Shown here one piece after another: positions 27,238 through 35,596 of a stretch of 64,000 bases of DNA; the first letter of the stretch is position 1, and each line of letters opens with the position of its first letter. A model generated the notes under the pieces. The model did not search any database. It was given only the letters and a program-made list of their open reading frames with translations, and was not told the origin of the DNA. The stretch is from assembly GCA_019187085.1 (NCBI GenBank), contig JABARS010000013.1:1-64000 (forward strand), read 5' to 3'. Source of the stretch: Pseudorhodoplanes sp. (GTDB lineage Bacteria > Pseudomonadota > Alphaproteobacteria > Rhizobiales > Xanthobacteraceae). The position numbers and the translations under genes are program-made.

Positions 27238-28338
27238 ATGACCGCCCATGTTTCCGCCGCCTCTACCAGAATCGCCTCCGATTATTCCGCCCTGTTCTCA
27301 CCCTATGACCTGCACGGCCTGCATCTCGCCAACCGCATGGTCATGGCCCCGATGACGCGCAGCCGCGCGCTCGCGGGCAATGTGCCGAACCCACTCGCGG
27401 AAATCTATTACGTGCAGCGCGCCGGTGCCGGACTGATCGTCACCGAGGCGACGCAGGTGAGCCCGCAGGGCGTCGGCTATATCCGCACACCCGGCATCCA
27501 TTCGCCCGAACAAGTCGCGGCCTGGAAGAAGGTCACCAATGCCGTGCATCGCGCCGGCGGCAAGATCTATCTGCAACTCTGGCATGTCGGCCGCATCTCG
27601 CATCCCGATTTCCACGGTGGGGCGCTGCCGGTCGCGCCATCGGCGATCGCGGCCGAAGGCACGGTGTTCACGGAACAGGGTCCGAAGGCCATGGTGGCCC
27701 CGCGCGCGCTCGAACTTTCGGAAATTCCCGGCATCGTCGCGCAGTTCCGCAAGGCGGCGGAGAATGCCAAGGCCGCCGGCTTCCACGGCGTCGAGCTGCA
27801 CGGCGCCAACGGCTATCTGCTCGACCAGTTCCTGCGCGACGGCAGCAACCGCCGCACCGACGCCTATGGCGGCAGCGTGCAGAACCGCGCCCGCTTCCCG
27901 CTTGAGGTCGCCGAGGCGGTGATCGGGGTGTGGGGCAAGGAGCGCGTCGGCTATCGCATCTCGCCGACCGGAGCGTTCAATTCGATGTCGGATTCCGATC
28001 CGCGCGCGACATTTTCCCATTTCACCGCAGAGCTCGACAGGCTCGGCATCGGCTACCTGCACGTCACCGATCCGGTGAACGCGGAGAACCGTCTCGCGCC
28101 GACGCTGCGCAAGACCTTCAAGGGGCCGCTGATCGTCAATGGCGGCTATGACGCGGCCAGCGCGAACGCGGCGATCGCCGCGGGCGAAGCCGACCTCGTC
28201 GCCTTCGGCGTGCCGTTCCTCGCCAATCCCGACCTGCCGGCCCGCTACCGCACCGGCGCGCCGCTCAATGCGGCCGACAGCGCGACTTTCTATGCCGGCG
28301 AGGACAAGGGCTACACCGACTATCCGGCGCTCGCCTGA
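27238..28338 (+). CDS. nemA: Old Yellow Enzyme family alkene reductase (NemA-like)
   Basis: FMN-dependent NADPH reductase of the Old Yellow Enzyme family, which reduces activated C=C bonds and similar electrophiles. The 366-residue TIM barrel shows NRMVMAPMTRSRA, QLWHVGRISHP, the His-Asn pair in GVELHGANGYLLDQFLRDG, NRRTDAYGGSVQNRARFPLE (parts TDAYGGSVQNR) and GGYDAASANAAI. AAAGGA lies 7 bases before the ATG. Control by the adjacent TetR gene is likely. A long-loop hairpin with CGCGCCGGG and CCCGGCGCG arms followed by CCTTTTT lies in its leader and could attenuate transcription. Substrate choice is not predictable. Confidence 0.93.
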   Translation: MTAHVSAASTRIASDYSALFSPYDLHGLHLANRMVMAPMTRSRALAGNVPNPLAEIYYVQRAGAGLIVTEATQVSPQGVGYIRTPGIHSPEQVAAWKKVTNAVHRAGGKIYLQLWHVGRISHPDFHGGALPVAPSAIAAEGTVFTEQGPKAMVAPRALELSEIPGIVAQFRKAAENAKAAGFHGVELHGANGYLLDQFLRDGSNRRTDAYGGSVQNRARFPLEVAEAVIGVWGKERVGYRISPTGAFNSMSDSDPRATFSHFTAELDRLGIGYLHVTDPVNAENRLAPTLRKTFKGPLIVNGGYDAASANAAIAAGEADLVAFGVPFLANPDLPARYRTGAPLNAADSATFYAGEDKGYTDYPALA

Positions 28339-28354
28339 CGGCAATTGCCGCATA

Positions 28355-28545
28355 AACCCTCATGGTTCGAGACGCGGACCTCGCCTTTCAGGCGAGGCCC
28401 GCTCCTCACCATGAGGAGCGAAGCAAACATAGTCCGTCATCCCGGACGCAGCGCTGGCCATCGTCCCGGCCGAGCGAAGCGAGAGCCGGGATGACGTGCG
28501 GCCGGCCCGCGCTTCGCGCGGACCCGCCGGCAGCGGTCCGGCGAT
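28355..28545. repeat. Intergenic palindromic repeats downstream of nemA-like gene
   Basis: The 209-base gap between convergent genes holds CATGGTTCGAGACGC, AGGCGAGGCC inverted copies, TCCTCACCATGAGGAGC, and CGTCATCCCGG paired with CCGGGATGACG. These match the 0.9-1.3 kb family. Confidence 0.7.
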
Positions 28546-28547
28546 GA

Positions 28548-30620
28548 CTATTCCGCCGCCCGCCGCGCGGCGACGATCTGGTCGGCGGTGCGGCCCGTCA
28601 GCTCGGCCATGTGGTCGAACTTGAAGGTGAAGGTGCCGACGCCGGCCGTCGCCGAACGCACCTCGATGATCAGGTCGCCGATCTCGGCTTCCGCCATCTG
28701 CGCGCGCACCGTGTCCCAGCCCGGCCAGCCTTCGCGGGTGTCGAAGCCGAGAATCTGGCCGCGTCGGCCGGACAGGATCGCGTTGATCCGCGCGGTCGCC
28801 TCGCTCGGACAGACGATCTCCACCTCGTGGATCGGTTCGAGCAGAACCGGCTGGCATTGCGGCAGTCCCTCGGTCATGGCGATGCGTCCGGCGGTGCGGA
28901 ACGCCTGATCCGAGGAATCGACGGTGTGGTAGGAGCCGTCGGTCAGTGTGACCGCGACATCGACCACCGGAAAACCGAGCGGACCCTGCCTGAGCCCGTC
29001 GGTCACGCCTTCCTCGACCGAGGGGATGTAATTGCGCGGCACCACGCCGCCGGTGATGGTCTCGGCGAACACGAAGCCCGTGCCGCGCGGCTGCGGCCTG
29101 ATCTCGACGACGACGTCGCCGAACTGGCCGTGGCCGCCCGACTGCTTCTTGTGGCGGCCGCGCTGGGTGACCGGCTTGCGGATGGTCTCGCGATAGCCGA
29201 CCGAGGGCTTGCGCTTCTCGATCGCGACGCCGAAGCGCTCGGTCAGCCGCTCGACCGCCACGCGCAGGTGCATCTCGCCCTGCCCCCACAAAATCACCTC
29301 GTGCGCGTCGGCATTGTGAACGACGGTGATCGAGGGATCCTCCTCGACCATCTTGGCGAGGGCCTGGCCGAGCTTGACGTCGTCCTTGCGCTCCCTGGCG
29401 GCGATGGCCACCGCCAGCACCGGCGGATAGGGCCTGACGTCGGCGATGCGGCGGTGCGGCGTCTTGCCGGACGAGAGCGTGTCGCCGGTCCTGGCATGAT
29501 CGAGCTTGCCGAGACCGATGGCCTCGCCGACACCGGCCGCGCCGCGCTTCTCGGTCGCCTGTCCCATCAGCTTGAACACCCCCGACACGCGGCCGGCTTC
29601 CGCTTCCTCGGAGTTGAGCGTCATGCCGTCGCCGATCTGGCCGGCGAGCACGCGCGCGACCGAAATCTTGCCGCCGTGCGCGGTGTTGATGGTTTTCAGC
29701 ACATAGGCGACGGACTCGCCTTTGGCCTCGATGCCGAGCCGCGCCGCGGTCGCCTCGATATCGGGCGCCTCGTGACGCAGCGCCTTCATCAGGCGCAGCA
29801 CGCCATTGGTGCGGGCGGCGACCCCGATCAGGACCGGACAGACGAGACCGTCGCGCAATTCGCGCGCGAGATCGTCGAACACGCGGTCGCGCGGCGGCGG
29901 GATGTCCTCCAGCAACTGCTCCATCAATTCGTCGTCGTGGTCGGCGAGCGTCTCCAGCATGGTGAAGCGCGCGGCCCTCTCGCGCTCGAGGTCCTCGCCG
30001 GACAATTCGATCACTTCGGAAGCGGTGTGCTCCTTGTAGACATGCGCGCGCTCGAGCGCGAGATCGACGAAACCGGTGACGATGTCGTTCTTCCAGATCG
30101 GGATCTGGCGCAGCAGCAACGGCACGCGCGAGGCCGGCTGCAGGAGCTTCAGCGTATCGCGCAGGCGCTTGTCGCTCTTGTCGATCTTGTTGAGGAAAAG
30201 GAAGCGCGGGATTTTCTGCTCTTCGAGGTCGCGCAGGATGAGCTGCAATTGCGGGATTTTCTTCTCGTCCGCCTCGCAGACGACGACGGCGGCATCGACC
30301 GCCGGCAGCGCCGCGCGCATGTCATGGATGAACTCGACCGAACCCGGGCAATCGATGAAGGTATAGCTTTCGTCCATGAAGGTCGTGGTGGCGACCGACA
30401 GTTCGACGCTCATGCGGTGATCGCGGGCTTCCCGCGAGCCGTCGCCGACCGTGTTGCCGGCATCCACCGAGCCCTGACGCTGGATCGCGCCGGTGCGCGC
30501 CAGTATCGCTTCAAGAAGGGTGGTCTTCCCGCTCTGGAAGGGGCCGACCAGCGCGATGCACCGCGACCCCCTGGATCGATTGCCCTTGGACGTATTGCCA
30601 TTGCCGTTCGCGACCGCCAT
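28548..30620 (-). CDS. Elongation factor G-like GTPase (EF-G paralogue)
   Basis: A translational-type GTPase of 690 residues, the size of EF-G, but clearly a divergent paralogue. G1 reads GPFQSGKTTLLEAIL instead of the EF-G AHIDAGKTTTTE pattern. G3 is DCPGSVEFI and G4 NKID. Domains II to V can be followed: GMTLNSEEAEAG, the domain III region EDPSITVVHN, domain IV from VGYRETIRKPVTQRGRHKKQSGG (part GYRETIRKPVTQRG) and domain V from EPIHEVEIVCPSEA. These paralogues are widespread in Hyphomicrobiales and their function is not settled. GGGAGG lies 5 bases before the ATG. It is not in a ribosomal operon. Confidence 0.88.
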   Translation of the reverse strand: MAVANGNGNTSKGNRSRGSRCIALVGPFQSGKTTLLEAILARTGAIQRQGSVDAGNTVGDGSREARDHRMSVELSVATTTFMDESYTFIDCPGSVEFIHDMRAALPAVDAAVVVCEADEKKIPQLQLILRDLEEQKIPRFLFLNKIDKSDKRLRDTLKLLQPASRVPLLLRQIPIWKNDIVTGFVDLALERAHVYKEHTASEVIELSGEDLERERAARFTMLETLADHDDELMEQLLEDIPPPRDRVFDDLARELRDGLVCPVLIGVAARTNGVLRLMKALRHEAPDIEATAARLGIEAKGESVAYVLKTINTAHGGKISVARVLAGQIGDGMTLNSEEAEAGRVSGVFKLMGQATEKRGAAGVGEAIGLGKLDHARTGDTLSSGKTPHRRIADVRPYPPVLAVAIAARERKDDVKLGQALAKMVEEDPSITVVHNADAHEVILWGQGEMHLRVAVERLTERFGVAIEKRKPSVGYRETIRKPVTQRGRHKKQSGGHGQFGDVVVEIRPQPRGTGFVFAETITGGVVPRNYIPSVEEGVTDGLRQGPLGFPVVDVAVTLTDGSYHTVDSSDQAFRTAGRIAMTEGLPQCQPVLLEPIHEVEIVCPSEATARINAILSGRRGQILGFDTREGWPGWDTVRAQMAEAEIGDLIIEVRSATAGVGTFTFKFDHMAELTGRTADQIVAARRAAE

Positions 30621-30889
30621 CGACGCCTCCCTCGGCGTCGTACGGCCGGTCTTCGTCCGGCCATTTGTGACGCCGGTGATCCAATCGTCTCAGGCTAAAG
30701 TGGCGATGGCAAGGGCATGGTGCGGGCAACCTGAAAGGACGCTGCACGGCCGTGCGCCAATTTTCCCTCAAGTCTTTGCTTTCGCTCGATTTCGCGACCG
30801 CACCGGCGGATGCGGCATGGCCTGCCCATTTTGGGGAACCGTGCGCATCCTGTGCAGGACGGCAGGACAGACTGTCCGTTTCGGTAATC

Positions 30890-32230
30890 ATGAATAACGC
30901 GTCCATGCCGCCGCCAGGCAACACCTCCTCCGATCGGATCTATCAGGATTATGCGGCGGCACTGGCGGGGTGCGAGCGGCTGCCGCGCGCGGTGCTGACA
31001 CGCCATTGCGACAGCCTGCGGCGCGATCTTGCGGCCTTCGCCTACGCCCATTCGCCGTTCTACCGCGAGCGCCTCAAACCGTTGTTCCGCAAGAGCGACG
31101 CGCCCGACCTGTCGGCCTGGAGCGAGATCCCGCTGTTGCGGCGTGCCGATCTTGCCGCGCACATCGACCGCATCAATCCGGAGCATGTGCCCGCGCACCT
31201 CGGCGCACCGACGATCATCCGCACGTCCGGCACGTCGGGGTCGCGTCTTGCCATGCGCACCTGCGCGCTCGCGCGCATCGCCGCCTCCTGCATGATGCAC
31301 CGGATGTATCGCTGGCACGGCCTCGACCTGTCCGCCCCGCTCGCCAGCATCCGCTATTACAGCTCCGGCCGGCGCACCTATCCCGAGGGCGAGACCATGC
31401 GCCAATGGTCGTTTCCAGGGCCGCCGGCCGAGCATCACATGATCGACATCCGCCATCCGCTCGCCCAGCTTGCCGAATGGCTTTGCCGCCGCAAGCCGGG
31501 CTACCTGCTCACCTTCCCCTCGCTCGCCGAGGAACTCGCCCTGCATCACGCCGACGAAATCCGCGCCCAAGCGTCGCCGCAGGCGGTGATCGCCATCAGC
31601 GAGATCGTCACCGCGAAGGCGCGGCAGCGCGTGCGCGAGGCCTTCGGTTGCGAGATCGCGCAAATCTATGCCTGCGCCGAAATGGGCTGCATCGCGCTGC
31701 AATGGCCGAACAGCGCGGACAGCCTCGTCTGCGAGGAATCGGTCTTCGTCGAAATCCTCGACGAGGACGGCAACGCAGTCGGCCCCGGAGAGACCGGCCG
31801 CGTCGTGCTCTCGAGCTTCTACAATTATGCCACGCCGTTCATCCGCTACGAAATCGGCGATTACGCCACCCGCAGCGAGACCTCCCATCCGCACCTACCG
31901 CATGCCGCCCTCAAGCGGATCGAGGGGCGCCGACGCAATGCGCTCACGGATTCGCGCGGCCGCCCGGTCTGGCCGAGCACCGTGCTGTCGCCGGAACTGA
32001 GTGCGCTGATGCCGCGCGGCCGCTTCCAGATCCGCCAGACCGCGCCGGCGCAGATCGAACTCACCTGGGGACCGGAGGCCGCCGGCTATGCACCGGACCG
32101 CATCGCGATCGAGGCGTATTTCGCGCGCCTGCTGCGCAGCCCGATCCGGGTGACGCCGTCGCCGGTCGAGGCCCTCGCGCGATCGAGCGGCGGCAAGCAC
32201 GAGCCGGTGGTCTCGGAGATCGCCGCGTGA
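30890..32230 (+). CDS. PaaK-like adenylate-forming enzyme, first copy
   Basis: A 446-residue protein of the phenylacetate-CoA ligase/CapK group, which adenylates a carboxylate. Seen in it are AYAHSPFYRERLKPLF near the start, the ATP loop RTSGTSGSRLAMRTC, AISEIVTAKARQRV, the adenine motif YACAEMGCIALQW and YNYATPFIRYEIGDYATRS. The family's C-terminal Cys cluster before the hinge is missing (SETSHPHLPHAALKRIEGRRR), unlike the second copy at 33 kb. The substrate is unknown; CapK relatives often modify sugars or lipids. The ATG has no strong ribosome site. The gene ends 8 bases from the convergent methyltransferase gene. Confidence 0.8.
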   Translation: MNNASMPPPGNTSSDRIYQDYAAALAGCERLPRAVLTRHCDSLRRDLAAFAYAHSPFYRERLKPLFRKSDAPDLSAWSEIPLLRRADLAAHIDRINPEHVPAHLGAPTIIRTSGTSGSRLAMRTCALARIAASCMMHRMYRWHGLDLSAPLASIRYYSSGRRTYPEGETMRQWSFPGPPAEHHMIDIRHPLAQLAEWLCRRKPGYLLTFPSLAEELALHHADEIRAQASPQAVIAISEIVTAKARQRVREAFGCEIAQIYACAEMGCIALQWPNSADSLVCEESVFVEILDEDGNAVGPGETGRVVLSSFYNYATPFIRYEIGDYATRSETSHPHLPHAALKRIEGRRRNALTDSRGRPVWPSTVLSPELSALMPRGRFQIRQTAPAQIELTWGPEAAGYAPDRIAIEAYFARLLRSPIRVTPSPVEALARSSGGKHEPVVSEIAA

Positions 32231-32238
32231 AGGACGCC

Positions 32239-33090
32239 TCACATGTCGATCACGAGCATCGGACAACGCTCGCACAATTCGTAGCCCGTGGTCGGGACGA
32301 AACGCACGGCGGCGAAACTCCGCGGCATCGTTGCCTGCAATTGCGCCCGCGTCGGGAAATTCGCTGCCTTGGCCGAACCCTTGTAATAATCGACAGTGTC
32401 GATCTCTTCGCGCCGCCAGCCGGTGCGCCGCACCAGTTCGTCGCGGTCGGGAAACTGCGCGATGAACATGCGGTAAAGATCGTCCTTCACCACGTTGGGA
32501 TTGCCGCTCTCGCGCGCCATGATCATTTCGAGCCGCCACTTGAAGGCGGGGAAACCCGCGATCTCCCCTTTCATGACGGCCTTACGCAACTGCGCCATCG
32601 TCCCGGGCCGATCGGGCGTCAGGTAGACGCGGCACAGGATGCGCCCGCGCCGCCGCAGGATGCGCGTCAGCTCACACCACAGCGCGTCGAAATCGCCCGG
32701 ATAGTCGAGCATGTTGAAGGAGCCGTCGCCCACGCCATAGCGGAACGAAGCGTTGGGAAGCTTCGTATCCAGCCAGTTGCCGAGCAGCGCGCGGCGATGC
32801 GCCGTGTCGCCCGGCCAGATGTGGCGGATCATCTGCGGCGTGTAGTCCATCGCGGTCAGGTCGGTGGTGACGGCGGAGAGCTCCGGCGTCACGCCCATCA
32901 GAAAGGCGGGCGCGTCGCGATCCTCGATATGGCGCTCGACCAGCTCCACCACCGTCCGCGCCGGACGCAACGGAGGCGGAAGATGCTTCCAGACCTCGAA
33001 ATAGCGCGTGAGATGGTTGCGGCCTGACGGCGCGGCGCCGGCGTCGGCGATATCGGAGCGAAGGGTGGACGGATTGTTTGCCGGATACAT
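32239..33090 (-). CDS. SAM-dependent methyltransferase between two PaaK-like genes
   Basis: A 283-residue class I methyltransferase. Motif I is a weak AFLMGVTPELSAV, followed by VTTDLTAMDYTPQMIRHIWPG (part DLTAMDYTPQMI) as post-I acidic region, then GVGDGSFNMLDYPGDFDALW and LTRILRRRGRILCRVYLTP. The GxGxG loop is degenerate, but the order of motifs is intact. It runs on the opposite strand to the flanking ligases. Its ATG and that of the downstream ligase share CATG, each on its own strand. A GAGGG ribosome site lies 6 bases upstream. The substrate may be the product of a PaaK-like enzyme, an inference from location. Confidence 0.7.
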   Translation of the reverse strand: MYPANNPSTLRSDIADAGAAPSGRNHLTRYFEVWKHLPPPLRPARTVVELVERHIEDRDAPAFLMGVTPELSAVTTDLTAMDYTPQMIRHIWPGDTAHRRALLGNWLDTKLPNASFRYGVGDGSFNMLDYPGDFDALWCELTRILRRRGRILCRVYLTPDRPGTMAQLRKAVMKGEIAGFPAFKWRLEMIMARESGNPNVVKDDLYRMFIAQFPDRDELVRRTGWRREEIDTVDYYKGSAKAANFPTRAQLQATMPRSFAAVRFVPTTGYELCERCPMLVIDM

Positions 33091-34381
33091 GGCGGCCCTC
33101 GGACAGACTGAGTGGTTACCGAAGCAGAAGCTCGAGCAGTATCAGCGCAGCCTCGTCGCGCGCGTCGTGCGGCATGCCTACGACAACGTGCCGTTCTACC
33201 GCGAACGGCTCGCCTGCCTGATCGGCGCCGACGGCGCGGTCGATCTTGCGCGCTGGGACGAGGTGCCGGTCCTGCGGCGCAAGGAGGCCGCAGCCGACAG
33301 CGCGCGGATGCGGGTGACGCAACTGCCGGACTATTACGGCCCGATCGTAGATTACGCGACGACGGGCTCGAGCGGCGTGCCGCTCGATTTCAGCGCCAAC
33401 GGCATGGTGCTGACGACCTCCAATGCGGGCCTGACGCGACTCGCCGCCTGGTTCGGCGCCGACACGAGCAAGCCGCTCGCCCGCATCCGCGTCTATCGCG
33501 ATGCCGAGGAGATCCGGTATCCGGAAGGCGCGACGTCGAAGGGCTGGTCGCGCGCGAGCCCGGAAGCGGAGGTCTACGACCTCGATCTTCTGACGCCGAC
33601 CGACCGGCAGCTCGAATGGCTCATGCGCCGGCGCGCACCCTACCTCATGTCGAGCGCCTCGAACCTCGCGGGGATCGCGCACATCATGTCGCCCGCGCAG
33701 GCCCGGGCGCTGAACATCAAACTTGTGTTCGGGATCGCCGAGACGATCACTGCGCATGCCCGGGAGATCGTCGCGCAGCGCATGGGCGCGCGCATCGCCG
33801 GCATCTATTCGTGCCAGGAGGTCGGGCATATCGCGCATGAATGCCCGCAGCACGGGCATTACCACGTCTTTGCCGAGAACATGCTGGTGGAAATCCTCGA
33901 CGACGCAAGCAGGCCGACGCCGCCCGGCGAACTGGGGCAGGTCGTGCTGACGAGTCTCTACAATTACGCGACGCCGTTCATCCGCTATGCGATCGGCGAC
34001 GTCGCGGTCCGCTCCGACGAACCCTGTCCCTGCGGACGCGCGCTGCCGGTGCTCGCCGAAGTGCACGGGCGCACGCGTAGCGGATTCCTGTTCCGCGACG
34101 GCACCCGCGTCTGGCCGCGCTTCTGGCACGCCAGGAAGATGCGCGCGTTCGTCCCGTTTCGCGAATTCCAGCTTGTGCAGACGGATTTCGAGACGGTCGA
34201 GTTCCGTTACGTGCCCGACGAAAAAGAAAGCCCCGCGGATTTCGCGGGGCTGCGGAATTTCATTGCGACACATCTGCATGCGTCCGTCACGACGAGGATC
34301 ATTGCGGTGCCGGAGGTCGAGAAGGGGCCCGGTGGGAAATTCGAGCACTTCATCTCCCTGGTCACGCCGCCCCGTGCCTGA
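33089..34381 (+). CDS. PaaK-like adenylate-forming enzyme, second copy
   Basis: A 430-residue member of the same adenylate-forming family as the gene at 30.9 kb. It shows ARVVRHAYDNVPFYRERL, the ATP loop YATTGSSGVPLDFSANG, the SCQEVGHIAHECPQHG adenine-site region, YNYATPFIRYAIGDVAVRS and the Cys motif EPCPCGRALPVLAEVHGRTR (part PCPCGRALPVL) expected of the family. Overall identity with the first copy looks low outside the motifs, so it is an old duplication or recruitment. The ATG shares CATG with the divergent methyltransferase start. Longer GTG starts (33008, 33065) also exist. The start is therefore uncertain; the enzyme class is not. Confidence 0.8.
   Translation: MAALGQTEWLPKQKLEQYQRSLVARVVRHAYDNVPFYRERLACLIGADGAVDLARWDEVPVLRRKEAAADSARMRVTQLPDYYGPIVDYATTGSSGVPLDFSANGMVLTTSNAGLTRLAAWFGADTSKPLARIRVYRDAEEIRYPEGATSKGWSRASPEAEVYDLDLLTPTDRQLEWLMRRRAPYLMSSASNLAGIAHIMSPAQARALNIKLVFGIAETITAHAREIVAQRMGARIAGIYSCQEVGHIAHECPQHGHYHVFAENMLVEILDDASRPTPPGELGQVVLTSLYNYATPFIRYAIGDVAVRSDEPCPCGRALPVLAEVHGRTRSGFLFRDGTRVWPRFWHARKMRAFVPFREFQLVQTDFETVEFRYVPDEKESPADFAGLRNFIATHLHASVTTRIIAVPEVEKGPGGKFEHFISLVTPPRA
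34219..34250 (-). terminator. Intrinsic terminator for the outer-membrane gene, inside the ligase gene
   Basis: On the minus strand GCCCCGCG and CGCGGGGC pair around AAATC and run into TTTCTTTTT. It lies 150 bases past the stop of the minus-strand barrel gene yet is read as codons in the plus-strand ligase gene. Confidence 0.6.
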
Positions 34382-34392
34382 GCACGGGGCGG
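34367..34392. terminator. Perfect 11-bp hairpin over the second ligase stop
   Basis: CCGCCCCGTGC and GCACGGGGCGG enclose a CTGA loop that contains the TGA stop codon. There is no U tract; it may mark transcript ends between convergent genes. Confidence 0.5.
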
Positions 34393-34404
34393 TCAGGACC
34401 GTGA

Positions 34405-35349
34405 TTATTCCGGACCGTCACCATCACCGTCGCCATCACCATCTCCGTCGCCATCGCCATCGCCATCGCCGCAGGGACCGTCAGGCAGACATTCGGTAGC
34501 GGAGGGGCCGACAGGCGTGGAGCTGCCCGAATTGGTGAGCGAGAACAGCGTCGCCGGCGCCCAGTCGATCGGGTCGTCCTCGCGGTGGCGACGGATCAGC
34601 GTCTTGTCCTTCTGGCCGAGATAGAGCTTCAGGCCGCCCCAGATGCCGTGGAAGTCGCCTTCGCCGACGCGTCCTTCGACGAACAGCGCGCCCATCTGTC
34701 CGTTGCCGAGCGCAAAGCCCAACTCGGTGCCGAGCGCCAGTGCATGCTGCCCGCCGAGATAGCGGTGGCCGACGAACATCTTCCAGTTGTCGTTGAGGTA
34801 ATAGTTCAGGTTCACCTGGTCGGTGAAGCGCGTCTCGATATTGTAGGTCTGCACCATGTCGCCGACGGTGGCGGTGCGCGAATTGCCGAACTCGACGCCG
34901 AGGATGCCCTGCAGCGTCCACTGGCCGTAATAGACTTCCATTTCGGCGGCAACCTGGTTCACATGGATGCCGCCGACGCGGCTGTTCCAGTAGGTGTGAC
35001 CGGCATAGATGCCGAACAGGGCGCGCGACAGATCGCGCCAGAACAGGTGCGCGGCCGTGCTGCCGAAGAAGCGGCTGTCGAAATTGCCCGCCGCGCCGTC
35101 GAGCTGCAGGCCGTACTGGTGGCCGAGCGGCAGCGTCAGCACGCCGCGACCGCCATAGATGTCCTTGTTCGCGAACGTGCCGCCAAGCCCGTCGATCTTG
35201 GCATTGACGCCATCGACCGCGGCCGTCGAGCGGACCTCACCCGGCTTGTATCCTGCATCGGCCGCGTATGCCGCCTGCGTCGAAAAAAATAACGACCCGA
35301 CGAGGCCGTAGAACATGCTCGTCGAGCGCAAAAAACGTTGTTGCGACAT
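34405..35349 (-). CDS. Outer-membrane beta-barrel protein with Gly-Asp tail
   Basis: An exported protein of 314 residues, cut after AYAA (about residue 30). Alternating hydrophobic and Gly/Tyr-rich strands such as YGGRGVLTLPLGHQYGLQLD, GIYAGHTYWNSRVGG, VNLNYYLNDNWKMFVGHRYL and MGALFVEGRVGEGDFHGIWGGLKLYL suggest 8-10 beta strands of a small barrel. After residue about 285 the tail is a run of Gly-Asp pairs ending in GPE, an acidic, possibly calcium-binding end, encoded by imperfect GATGGC hexamers. I cannot assign a function. It is convergent with the second ligase gene. Confidence 0.7.
   Translation of the reverse strand: MSQQRFLRSTSMFYGLVGSLFFSTQAAYAADAGYKPGEVRSTAAVDGVNAKIDGLGGTFANKDIYGGRGVLTLPLGHQYGLQLDGAAGNFDSRFFGSTAAHLFWRDLSRALFGIYAGHTYWNSRVGGIHVNQVAAEMEVYYGQWTLQGILGVEFGNSRTATVGDMVQTYNIETRFTDQVNLNYYLNDNWKMFVGHRYLGGQHALALGTELGFALGNGQMGALFVEGRVGEGDFHGIWGGLKLYLGQKDKTLIRRHREDDPIDWAPATLFSLTNSGSSTPVGPSATECLPDGPCGDGDGDGDGDGDGDGDGDGPE
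34408..34475 (-). repeat. Hexanucleotide tandem repeat encoding the Gly-Asp tail
   Basis: About ten copies of a 6-base unit (GATGGC/GATGGT on the minus strand) with single-base variants. Unit changes keep the frame, so the tail length could vary among strains. Confidence 0.75.
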
Positions 35350-35596
35350 TCCGGCCCCCGCGTGTCGATGTCAGAATCACAGTCTGATCGCAGACGCAGT
35401 GAGCCATGCGGCCCGTATCCAATATGAGGTCGCGTACCCATTTTGGGCGCGCGAAGGAAAATGGCGCCGTCCTGTGCAGAAAAAAGCACACTCGCGCACG
35501 CACGACACGCACAGGCGCGTGCGATGCATACGCAGCGGCCGTACTCGCGGCCGCGCCTCGATTTAAACGTACTGCATTAGCGGATGCGCGCGTACC

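Noticed and set aside
34224..34256. Ligase gene considered truncated by a terminator
   Set aside because: The T-rich side is on the minus strand; on the plus strand the hairpin has no U tract and the reading frame continues to a normal end.
34408..34475. Short tandem units considered as CRISPR repeats
   Set aside because: Six-base coding microsatellite without spacers.
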